A stretch of DNA of 5,894 nucleotides from Candidatus Methanomethylicus sp. (GCA_028683025.1 JAJRAB010000011.1:1-5894); one strand, 5' to 3'. Counted from the stretch's first letter, positions 1 through 5,550 are shown. Made by a program: numbers and translations. The notes: a model not told the origin generated them from the letters alone.

Positions 1-2
1 CC

Positions 3-830
3 GAGGGGATGGACCAGTGGGAGCTGGAAATATTCGGATTTGAGGACGGACCGACCCTCATCAACTTCAACGGGAGCTTCAAGTGGCCCTCTTCATATTT
101 CTCAGGGCTAATCGCCCAGGAGGTTGCCCTCTATCCGCTCTTGGCTTACTTCCTAGGCAGGAAGGGATACTACCTGTTGCATGCAGGTGGTGTAAGCAAA
201 AATGGATCCGCAAGCATCTTCAACGGAAGAGGCGGCTCCCACAAGACTGTGATCATAAAGGATCTAGTCGCCAGGGGCTACGAATACCTTGGTGATGACT
301 GGATCATTCTCCAGGGTGACGAGGTCCTGCCCTTCCCTGTCAACTTTGAGGAGTTTCTCTTCAGCATGAGGACCAACCTGATGCCTACCGAGAGCTCGAG
401 TTCCTTAATGGAAAAAGTGAGGTATCTGAGGTTCATGAGAAAAGGAGATGACCTCCGCCAAGGCTTCCATGTATCGAAACCGAGCCGCCTGAGGGACCTC
501 TTTCTGATTTCAAAGACCAACAGGCCTGGCATAGTTGCCCGGAAAACGCAGGACCCTGAAATTTCAAAGAGGATGATCGCGAACAACCAGGCTGATTTTA
601 TCTTCAGTCCGAGCCTCTTCGGGAAGCAGTACGGTCATTTCCTTGCCTACACTCAGGCCTATTCCTACATATTTCCTGCCAATGGCTTTTCGACCTTCTG
701 GGAATCATTCGGAAAGTATCTGGAGACACTTCCCCGGAAAGGGCTTAACATTTGGGAGCTGGAATTCAGGGAAAAATACTCTACTGAGGCATTGGATAGG
801 ATTTTTGAACTGATGGGTGACAAACAATGA
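3..830 (+). CDS. HprK-like P-loop kinase-fold protein, 5' end cut by the window
   Basis: The frame is open to the left edge. The first ATG (position 9) leaves only about 55 residues before the conserved core, which is short for the family, and no well-placed ribosome site precedes it, so I treat the gene as 5'-partial. Numbered from that ATG, residues 57-60 (LHAG) begin the HPr kinase-like core. A P-loop lies at 73-80 (GRGGSHKT), with His where the Walker A Gly normally precedes Lys. GDDW at 95-98 matches the DD motif after the P-loop helix. The PSRLRDLFLIS stretch near 158-168 also fits HprK-like relatives. The fold should bind ATP or GTP. Relatives sit in polysaccharide and peptide-modification clusters, and their substrates are mostly unknown; true HPr phosphorylation is not implied. 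It leads an operon with glycosyltransferases, so a role in glycan assembly or modification is inferred. Its last codons overlap the start of a 20-codon ORF by 4 bp. Confidence 0.75.
   Translation, partial: EGMDQWELEIFGFEDGPTLINFNGSFKWPSSYFSGLIAQEVALYPLLAYFLGRKGYYLLHAGGVSKNGSASIFNGRGGSHKTVIIKDLVARGYEYLGDDWIILQGDEVLPFPVNFEEFLFSMRTNLMPTESSSSLMEKVRYLRFMRKGDDLRQGFHVSKPSRLRDLFLISKTNRPGIVARKTQDPEISKRMIANNQADFIFSPSLFGKQYGHFLAYTQAYSYIFPANGFSTFWESFGKYLETLPRKGLNIWELEFREKYSTEALDRIFELMGDKQ
816..820 (+). promoter_or_regulatory. Shine-Dalgarno site (GGTGA) for the 20-codon ORF
   Basis: GGTGA matches the archaeal anti-Shine-Dalgarno end of 16S rRNA. It lies 6 nt before ATG 827, a normal spacing. It is much too far (71 nt) from the GT2 start at 892, so it argues for initiation at 827. 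It also encodes Gly-Asp of the upstream protein, so chance cannot be excluded. Confidence 0.45.
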
Positions 831-889
831 AGACAGCCGACACCACTGCCCGCTACGACGGGCCTTTCGCTGTGACGCGTCGCAACTGA
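827..889 (+). CDS. Possible 20-residue micropeptide or leader ORF
   Basis: The ATG at 827 overlaps the upstream stop codon as ATGA, the classic arrangement for translational coupling, and has GGTGA 6 nt upstream. The frame reads MKTADTTARY, then DGPFAVTRRN, and stops at TGA 887-889, only 2 bp before the GT2 ATG at 892. Third codon positions are mostly G or C, as in a real gene. It has no Cys, no signal peptide and no membrane segment; it contains four Thr and one Tyr. I recognise no family. Options are a coupling leader that delivers ribosomes to the GT2 start, which lacks its own ribosome site; a small peptide working with the HprK-like protein; or the N-terminus of the GT2 separated by a frameshift. 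An open frame of this length is common by chance, so support rests on the site, overlap and spacing together. Confidence 0.35.
   Translation: MKTADTTARYDGPFAVTRRN
848..863 (+). repeat. Small GC-rich inverted repeat upstream of the GT2 gene
   Basis: GCCCG (848-852) and CGGGC (859-863) form a 5-bp all-GC stem with the 6-nt loop CTACGA. It lies inside the 20-codon ORF and ends 28 nt before the GT2 start. No U-run follows, so it is not an intrinsic terminator. It might slow ribosomes or tune coupling, but a stem this short may be chance. Confidence 0.3.
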
Positions 890-891
890 CC

Positions 892-1791
892 ATGCCAGGA
901 AACTATATTCTAATAACACCAATCAAGGACGAACTGGAACACCTGAACCAGCTCAAGGAATGCGTCCTGGGCCAGAGCGTGAAGCCTATTCTTTGGGTAA
1001 TAGTGTGCAGTTACTCGAAAAAAGAAAGCCTTGCCTTTGCAAAGTCTGCCTTCGAAGGCTATAGATGGATTCATGCAATCGAACAGTCCAAGAGGTACGA
1101 AACCGGCTACAGCCACAAAAATTTTGCCAAAGCAGTCAATGAGGGATACGCCTACGGGAAGAGTATCTGCAGCGAGTCGGGGTTGGAATATGGCTATGTA
1201 GGTAAGACCGATGCAACGCCTATCCTTTCACCTGATTATTTTGAGAGCCTCATCCGCGAGATGGAGAATGATTCCAGACTGATGATAGCCTGCGGCATTC
1301 AGAAAATCAAGTACCATGGTAGCCTTATTGATGTAAAGCCGTCTTCCAACAACCTTATGGGGGCTTTCAACGACATCCGCCTCTACCGTAAAAAATTCTT
1401 CGAAGACATGGGCGGCTACCCCCTTGCCCCCTCGCCAGATGCCATACTACTCATAAAAGCCTGCAACCGCAATCTGGGTATAAAGATCGTGGAAAGCACC
1501 TACTTTATCGAGACAAGGCTGAGCGGGGCCATGATAGGTGTATGGAAGGGGAACCTGCTGAAAGGCAAGAATATGTACATTACGGGCTACCACCCCCTGC
1601 TGATGGTTCTGAATTCCCTTTACCTTACGGCGAAGTACCCGCCCCACTATCAAATAGTGCCGCTGGTGTTGGGTTACTTTTCAAGCCTAATCCGCGGTAC
1701 AAGGAAGATCGAAGACAGGGAAACCTTGGAATATTTTGGGAAGACAAGGCTGATCCAAGTAATTATAAACATGTATAATGGAGGAATTTGA
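892..1791 (+). CDS. GT2-family glycosyltransferase (GT-A fold)
   Basis: A 299-residue soluble protein. It opens with YILITPIKDE, then QSVKPILWVIV (28-38), the usual first strand and loop of GT2 enzymes that bind nucleotide sugar. The metal-site region is KTDAT (105-109), where relatives have DAD, followed by SPDYFESL (113-120). YRKKFFEDMGGYP (165-177) and SPD (181-183) correspond to the acceptor-side YRR...GGY...D segment. The C-terminal part (GYHPLLM near 232-238, then a hydrophobic stretch at 253-266) matches a known GT2 subfamily from polysaccharide clusters. It probably adds a sugar to a lipid-linked glycan at the cytoplasmic face; donor and acceptor cannot be read. I chose ATG 892 because the conserved fold begins right after it. 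GTG 817 would add 25 atypical residues. There is no clear ribosome site at 892, so coupling to the ORF ending at 889 is likely. The stop shares one base with the next start. Confidence 0.85.
   Translation: MPGNYILITPIKDELEHLNQLKECVLGQSVKPILWVIVCSYSKKESLAFAKSAFEGYRWIHAIEQSKRYETGYSHKNFAKAVNEGYAYGKSICSESGLEYGYVGKTDATPILSPDYFESLIREMENDSRLMIACGIQKIKYHGSLIDVKPSSNNLMGAFNDIRLYRKKFFEDMGGYPLAPSPDAILLIKACNRNLGIKIVESTYFIETRLSGAMIGVWKGNLLKGKNMYITGYHPLLMVLNSLYLTAKYPPHYQIVPLVLGYFSSLIRGTRKIEDRETLEYFGKTRLIQVIINMYNGGI
1780..1784 (+). promoter_or_regulatory. Strong Shine-Dalgarno site (GGAGG) for the GT-C gene
   Basis: GGAGG lies 6 nt before ATG 1791 and inside the last codons of the GT2 gene. It fixes ATG 1791 as the start and makes TTG 1788, only 3 nt from the site, unlikely. 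This is the best ribosome site in the window. Confidence 0.75.
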
Positions 1792-3659
1792 TGTCCAGCA
1801 AAATTAACAACTTTTTGATTACGTCCGTTTTCTATATCTACATGATAGGAGGGGCAGCTGCGGTTATCCTTTCCTACTTCTTTCATTTTAACAAGGAGTA
1901 TATTGGTTACTGCCTTTTCTTCGGCGGCCTATTCTCTTTTCTGCTCATCAGAGCCCGTTTCCAGATCCGGGACCAGATTGCCAGGACCAATGCCATCTCC
2001 AGATTCCAGGTTTTATCCTTCTTCTGCGTAGCCGGTCTCTCCATGGCTGCCATACTCATCATGTTGGACTCAAGGCAGTACTATTCCCTGCCCCTATCAT
2101 TCTTCCTCTTAATATTCCTCTCCTGCTTGATTATCTCGCTCCAGATTATCTATGTGGAGCGCCTCTCGAACAGGGATGTCAACCTGATCCTGCTGGAGAT
2201 ATTGGGATTTTCATTTGTGATAGGCCTCTGCTTCGTCTTTCTCTTCCCAGGAGTCTACGGGAATGATGCGACCTATCACACCGAATACATCGACAGCATA
2301 ACCGCAAGCCACAGAATTGATAATTATGTGGGACACTACCAGAACTACCCGATCTACCAGCTCATCCATGTGGCCACAGATCTGGTGCTCAATATCTCCA
2401 ATATCAAATTCACGGAGGCCATAATTTCGGGCATCCAAGTCATTCTGCTGGCCCCCCTGTTCCTGATAGTCAAAAGGCTTATCAACGAAAGGGTAGCCCT
2501 CTTCTCTCTCTTGATAATCGCCTTCGCGCCGCACCTTATCCAATCCCGGTTCTGGATCTTCCCCTACATAACCAGCGCAGTCTTCGTGGTTCTGCTCCTG
2601 TACTGCATGTTCTTTCTGGAGAAGGGATTCAACAGTTCACTGCTGGTGGTATTCCTGTTTGCGTTTGTGAACTTCACCCATCCACTGACCCCTATCATGC
2701 TTCTGGCGACTGTGATCCTGATCTACATAATAAACAAGCTATTCAGACTGAAGGCACTCCACATTTCCATTACCATGATGGCAGCCTTTTTCATGTTAAT
2801 CGCTATGCGGATTGTATGGCAGATAGGGACTGGCTATAACCTTCTGCAGGATTTTGTCCTCTATATCAATGACATATTTCAGTACATGAACCCAACCGGA
2901 GTGGGGCGCATAACCCTAGCCGGATCCTATTCTTGGGAGTCCATATTGTTGAGCGATCTCGGGTTTACCCTCATGCTATTCTTCGGCACCCTCGGCGCTT
3001 TCTACCTGTTAAAGAGAAGTTATGACCGCCTGGCGAACCGTCCCGAAGAGGGGCGCAACGTATACCTGCCTCTGATATCCCTGGGCCTATCCCCGATACC
3101 TTTTATCCTTGCCATGCTGGCTCCTATCACCCTGCCGGATAGGTGGTTCTCCTTCATAGAAATATTCCTCTCGATATACGCGGGTTTTGGGATCTTTATG
3201 GTTTACCGCTTCCTGTCCAGATCCAAGGTAAGGATAGTGATCCCGGTCATCGCAGCAGCCATGATATTCCTTACAGTTGCATCTCCCGTGGTCAACCCCA
3301 ATGGGCAGATATTCTCAAATGAACTTTCAACAAGATCAGCCTTGGAGCAGCCCGAAGCCTCAGCCGTAGCTTATATCCAGTCGCTTAATGTCACAAAGAT
3401 CTACGGAAACACCAGATTTATCGGCTACGTCAACAGGACCTTCTATGATTTCTATACCATTGACCCGTCGAACCCGAACACCTACAAAAACCAGCTCATG
3501 GTAATCAGAGTCGATGATCTGAAGTATGGCTTCTACTTCCCGTTGTATGGTGCGGGCGGAAAGTTTATAGATATTATTTATCCCAACGCGACTTTTTACG
3601 CCTACCTTAATTCTTCAAACGTCCTGTACAGGAATGACTTGGTCACCATATATCGGTGA
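1791..3659 (+). CDS. GT-C-type membrane glycosyltransferase-like protein
   Basis: A 622-residue integral membrane protein with about 15 hydrophobic segments, roughly 8-30, 36-53, 73-92, 98-121, 131-152, then ten more between 208 and 499. After segment five comes GNDATYH (157-163), resembling the acidic first-loop motif of GT-C enzymes, which use lipid-phosphate sugars or lipid-linked oligosaccharides outside the membrane. NYPIYQLIHVATD (185-197) and LPDRWFSF (448-455) also resemble archaeal PMT/oligosaccharyltransferase-like proteins. Four extra segments precede the core; an even number keeps the motif loop outside, and Arg-rich residues 54-71 fit a cytoplasmic loop. The tail (about 500-622) is soluble, predicted outside, with sequons at N533, N548, N599 and N607. 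Its start overlaps the GT2 stop as TGATG, so the two are co-translated. The family call is from motif and topology only; whether it transfers a monosaccharide, ligates a glycan or has another role is unknown. Confidence 0.75.
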   Translation: MSSKINNFLITSVFYIYMIGGAAAVILSYFFHFNKEYIGYCLFFGGLFSFLLIRARFQIRDQIARTNAISRFQVLSFFCVAGLSMAAILIMLDSRQYYSLPLSFFLLIFLSCLIISLQIIYVERLSNRDVNLILLEILGFSFVIGLCFVFLFPGVYGNDATYHTEYIDSITASHRIDNYVGHYQNYPIYQLIHVATDLVLNISNIKFTEAIISGIQVILLAPLFLIVKRLINERVALFSLLIIAFAPHLIQSRFWIFPYITSAVFVVLLLYCMFFLEKGFNSSLLVVFLFAFVNFTHPLTPIMLLATVILIYIINKLFRLKALHISITMMAAFFMLIAMRIVWQIGTGYNLLQDFVLYINDIFQYMNPTGVGRITLAGSYSWESILLSDLGFTLMLFFGTLGAFYLLKRSYDRLANRPEEGRNVYLPLISLGLSPIPFILAMLAPITLPDRWFSFIEIFLSIYAGFGIFMVYRFLSRSKVRIVIPVIAAAMIFLTVASPVVNPNGQIFSNELSTRSALEQPEASAVAYIQSLNVTKIYGNTRFIGYVNRTFYDFYTIDPSNPNTYKNQLMVIRVDDLKYGFYFPLYGAGGKFIDIIYPNATFYAYLNSSNVLYRNDLVTIYR

Positions 3660-3663
3660 CCTA

Positions 3664-3732
3664 ATGGCTGGCGGAATAGGGGCGGTTCAAGACGTTTGTA
3701 AGGGCTACCTTTTCAGAATAACGGACACCTGA
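3664..3732 (+). CDS. Possible 22-residue ORF after the GT-C gene
   Basis: ATG 3664 lies 4 bp after the GT-C stop. GGTGA (3655-3659) overlaps that stop codon and is 4 nt from the ATG, a tight but usable spacing. The frame runs 22 codons, beginning MAGGIGAVQD and ending RITDT, with a single Cys and no membrane segment. I recognise no family. Its position and size parallel the 20-codon ORF at 827. It covers one arm (3679-3686) of the spacer inverted repeat, so translation could influence folding. A frame this short is often chance, hence low confidence. Confidence 0.2.
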   Translation: MAGGIGAVQDVCKGYLFRITDT

Positions 3733-3762
3733 AGTTGTAGATGACCGCCCCGAAATTGGGGC
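3679..3762 (+). promoter_or_regulatory. Spacer with two mutually exclusive RNA stems
   Basis: Arm A, GGGGCGGT (3679-3686), is the exact reverse complement of arm B, ACCGCCCC (3744-3751), with one further G-U pair possible inside. Arm B overlaps GCCCC (3747-3751), which pairs with arm C, GGGGC (3758-3762), across the 6-nt loop GAAATT. A:B and B:C cannot form together, the layout expected of an RNA switch or attenuator. A smaller stem, TTCAG (3712-3716) with CTGAA (3729-3733), can nest within A:B. No U-run follows either stem, and neither covers the GT4 start. It may instead be a 3'-end structure of the GT-C transcript. No riboswitch class is recognised. Confidence 0.4.
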
Positions 3763-3767
3763 AAGGG

Positions 3768-3776
3768 ATAAATTTT
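3768..3776 (+). promoter_or_regulatory. TATA-like box of a possible GT4 promoter
   Basis: ATAAATTTT follows the purine-rich AAGGG. Its centre (about 3772) is about 25 nt before ATG 3797, the archaeal TATA-to-start distance, so transcription here would give a leaderless or nearly leaderless GT4 mRNA. GAGGT at 3779-3783 is 13 nt from the ATG, too far to be a good ribosome site, which also favours leaderless initiation. The element is not a perfect consensus match, and read-through from the upstream operon remains possible. Confidence 0.35.
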
Positions 3777-3796
3777 CCGAGGTTTCAATAGCTGGT

Positions 3797-4978
3797 ATGC
3801 GGGTCGTTGTCCTCGGCAAATGGCCTCTGGTTGAAGTCAATAACGGCGTTGCAGTGCATACCCTAGGCCTAACCGAGCAGCTTGGCGGCTATAAGGAATT
3901 TGATTTTTATTTCATCTCATTCGGGGAAGTGAATAGGGACTTCCGCTTCAACAATGTAAATATTAAAATTCTAAAAATATCCCTGCTGCTGAGATTATTG
4001 CCCTTTCTGGCCGTAATTCTGCTCTGGATCAAAATCAATTCCATTAAACCAGACCTGATACACCTTCAGGGCATTAACATCAGCCCATATGCCTTCTGCA
4101 CCATCTTCTTCTTCAAGAATGTCAAGAAGGTCTACACCATACACGGTCTGATGTCCCAGGACAAATTTTCAATAAAGTCCCTATCCATAAGCCTTCTGCG
4201 AATGAAGCTGCAGAAGATATTCCTGCTGATCCTCCTGAAGAGTGCGGACGCAATAATTGCTGTGGCTGCAGATTTCAAGGAAACCATTTTCAAGTCTTTC
4301 GGGGAAGACATAAAAGCGAAGATCACCATCATTCCCAACGGCTCCGATGCAAAGCTATTCAAGGCTGACCAGGGTGATCATGGAATACGGGATATGTACG
4401 GGATCTCCCAGAATGCTTTCGTGATGTTCCACGCGAAAGCCATGGTCACCGGCAACGGGCAGGAATACCTGATCAGGGCGCTGCCAACAATTCTGAGAGA
4501 GCGCCTCGATGCCGTTGTGGTCCTGGCTGGCGAGGGGCCAACCAAGAAGAACCTTGAAAACCTTGCCAGGGAGCTGGGCATTGCGAAACAGGTATTCTTC
4601 CTTGGAAATGTATCCCACACCACCATCCCATACCTCATCTCAACGGCCAATGCAATAGTTATGCCCTCAATAGTTTACAAGGGTGTAATGGAGGGATCGA
4701 GTGTTTTCCTTTTTGAGTGCATGTCGATGAAAAAGCCCATAATAGTGACAAATGTGGGCGGTCTTAAGGAAAATGTAAAAAATGATATTACAGGTCTAGT
4801 TGTCAACCAAAAGGACCCTAATGCCCTGGCTGGGGCAGCCCTGAAGCTGATGAGCGATCCGGAATTGGCCAAAAGGCTTGGTGAGGCCGCATTCCGTTAT
4901 GCAACCACTGAAAGGACCTGGAAAGTCACCGCCAGAAAGACCGTTAACGTCTTCAGACAGGTCTTGAATTTGAGCTGA
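3797..4978 (+). CDS. GT4-family glycosyltransferase (GT-B fold)
   Basis: A 393-residue protein of normal GT4 length that transfers a sugar from a nucleotide donor, most likely onto a lipid-linked or surface glycan precursor. The N-terminal Rossmann half has NNGVAVHT (15-22), the counterpart of the usual GG..H loop, then PDLIHLQG (85-92) and YTIHG (113-117). The linker has IIPNGSD (178-184). In the donor half, AGEGP (244-248) and the catalytic-region motif E299-x7-E307 with the following KPIIVTNVGGLKE (313-325) are clear. The loop that often reads R...KG is here K214...NG (220-221), a variant seen in some GT4 enzymes. Hydrophobic residues 62-80 and 139-147 suggest peripheral membrane attachment. 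It is separated from the upstream operon by 137 bp and may have its own promoter. Sugar specificity cannot be read from sequence. Confidence 0.9.
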   Translation: MRVVVLGKWPLVEVNNGVAVHTLGLTEQLGGYKEFDFYFISFGEVNRDFRFNNVNIKILKISLLLRLLPFLAVILLWIKINSIKPDLIHLQGINISPYAFCTIFFFKNVKKVYTIHGLMSQDKFSIKSLSISLLRMKLQKIFLLILLKSADAIIAVAADFKETIFKSFGEDIKAKITIIPNGSDAKLFKADQGDHGIRDMYGISQNAFVMFHAKAMVTGNGQEYLIRALPTILRERLDAVVVLAGEGPTKKNLENLARELGIAKQVFFLGNVSHTTIPYLISTANAIVMPSIVYKGVMEGSSVFLFECMSMKKPIIVTNVGGLKENVKNDITGLVVNQKDPNALAGAALKLMSDPELAKRLGEAAFRYATTERTWKVTARKTVNVFRQVLNLS

Positions 4979-5030
4979 GGATTTGCTGATTGCTCTCCCT
5001 AATCTTCGCCGGCCGTTAAAAAAATATATA

Positions 5031-5069
5031 TTTTATATAATGATACGAATATAGGTAGCCTTTTATATA
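5031..5069 (+). promoter_or_regulatory. Tandem TATA boxes upstream of the zinc-ribbon gene
   Basis: TTTTATATA occurs at 5031-5039 and again at 5061-5069, exactly 30 bp apart. Each is a good archaeal TATA box. Expected starts, about 26 nt downstream of each centre, are near 5061 and 5091. The 155-bp spacer is strongly AT-rich here, with a run of seven A at 5018-5024. The distal start would fall on the proximal TATA box, so the two promoters could interfere or be used under different conditions. Which one is active cannot be told from sequence. Confidence 0.6.
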
Positions 5070-5088
5070 CCCTGAAGATTATGTATTA

Positions 5089-5121
5089 TAGCTGTTTCTT
5101 TGTAATACAGGGAAACAGTTG
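5089..5121 (+). promoter_or_regulatory. Long 5'-UTR hairpin before the zinc-ribbon gene
   Basis: CTGTTTC (5092-5098) pairs perfectly with GAAACAG (5112-5118). The helix continues inward through two G-U pairs and TGT/ACA to a 3-nt loop (5104-5106), giving 12 pairs. Three weaker outer pairs extend it to 5089 and 5121. The predicted start of the proximal promoter is near 5091, so the hairpin would form the extreme 5' end of that mRNA. It ends at the edge of the ribosome site GAGCTGA (5121-5127), which is 6 nt before ATG 5134. It could affect stability or ribosome access. As DNA, its arms could also serve as an operator. Confidence 0.5.
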
Positions 5122-5133
5122 AGCTGAAAATAA

Positions 5134-5475
5134 ATGGTAACCGTAAAAATAACGGATCGCCACTTTTCTGATGGTCAGACTGAGATAGAACTCTCAAAGG
5201 TTCAATATATGAAACTGAAGCTGAACCAAAGCATCTGCATTGGAAAAAGGAAGAAGGCTGGCTGGTCTGGAGAGGCGCAATTCTATATCTCCACTTGTGA
5301 GCGCCATGGTTACTTCCTTGACTACCAGCACGGCTGGAAGAATCATTTCCAATGCCCCGAATGCTACCAGAGGGAGCTCCTGCGGAGCGGCCTGGCACCA
5401 AAACTGGCGAGGAAATCCAAGCCTATTGCGATACCAATCCATCAGACAAAAAGCTTAGCTCTTTCTAAGAGATAA
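5134..5475 (+). CDS. Small zinc-ribbon protein of unknown function
   Basis: A 113-residue soluble protein. A predicted metal site is formed by C55-x2-H58 and C74-x2-C77 (CERHG ... CPEC), 15 residues apart, enough for one zinc ribbon. An extra Cys at 35 is probably not a ligand. Residues 1-53 look beta-rich (VTVKITD, TEIELS, AQFYIS). The DYQHGW stretch (63-68) between the ligand pairs resembles HG-containing zinc ribbons I associate with archaeal proteins, but I can name no family. The C-terminal 30 residues are basic (about nine Lys/Arg), which would suit nucleic-acid contact. ATG 5134 follows GAGCTGA, one mismatch from the best archaeal ribosome site, at 6 nt. It has its own promoters and a 5'-UTR hairpin, so it is probably a separate unit from the glycosyltransferases. 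Transcription or RNA binding is a guess from the ribbon and charge only. Confidence 0.75.
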   Translation: MVTVKITDRHFSDGQTEIELSKVQYMKLKLNQSICIGKRKKAGWSGEAQFYISTCERHGYFLDYQHGWKNHFQCPECYQRELLRSGLAPKLARKSKPIAIPIHQTKSLALSKR

Positions 5476-5476
5476 A

Positions 5477-5527
5477 TCCTTTTTCTCAACTTTCTGGCGA
5501 GGGTTCACTTTATTTTCCCCATTTTTC
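5477..5527 (+). terminator. T-rich spacer, possible archaeal terminator
   Basis: Directly after the zinc-ribbon stop codon the plus strand holds TCCTTTTTCTC (5477-5487), and further T tracts lie at 5509-5516 and 5522-5526. Archaeal polymerases stop at T-rich non-template runs without needing a hairpin, so one or more tracts may end this transcript. TTTATTTT (5509-5516) could equally be a weak TATA box for the next gene, with a start expected near 5538. Confidence 0.4.
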
Positions 5528-5536
5528 AATAAGCTA

Positions 5537-5549
5537 CTGGTTGAACCAG
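5537..5549. promoter_or_regulatory. Perfect 13-bp palindrome before the YdjM-like gene
   Basis: CTGGTTGAACCAG is a perfect inverted repeat with 6-bp arms around a central G. It ends 1 bp before the TTG start at 5551 and overlaps the start site expected from the TTTATTTT element. Repressor sites in archaea often sit at this position. As RNA it would make only a 5-bp stem with a 3-nt loop. No regulator is known for it. Confidence 0.35.
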
Positions 5550-5550
5550 G

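Noticed and set aside
278..586. Minus-strand open frames (here and at 665-922, 910-1116, 1447-1653, 2211-2543, 4355-4650, 5063-5401)
   Set aside because: All lie opposite well-supported plus-strand genes, show no recognisable motifs, and have no promoter or ribosome site; they are antisense shadows.
817..891. GTG 817 as the GT2 start, adding 25 residues
   Set aside because: No ribosome site precedes it, the added residues (with HHC and an RR pair) are unlike GT2 N-termini, and the conserved fold starts just after ATG 892.
1788..1790. TTG 1788 as the GT-C start
   Set aside because: GGAGG at 1780-1784 is only 3 nt from it but 6 nt from ATG 1791, which is also the better codon.
3660..3796. tRNA, C/D-box RNA or known riboswitch in the spacer
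   Set aside because: No cloverleaf, no paired C and D boxes, and no recognised aptamer core; only the inverted repeats described.
5010..5040. GC palindrome followed by A/T run as an intrinsic terminator of the GT4 gene
   Set aside because: The run after GCCGGC is A-rich on the plus strand, not T-rich, and the stem is too short with no loop. The AT tract fits a promoter better.
5240..5458. Plus-strand frame within the zinc-ribbon gene
   Set aside because: It overlaps the zinc-ribbon frame, which has the clear Cys/His pattern, start site and promoter.
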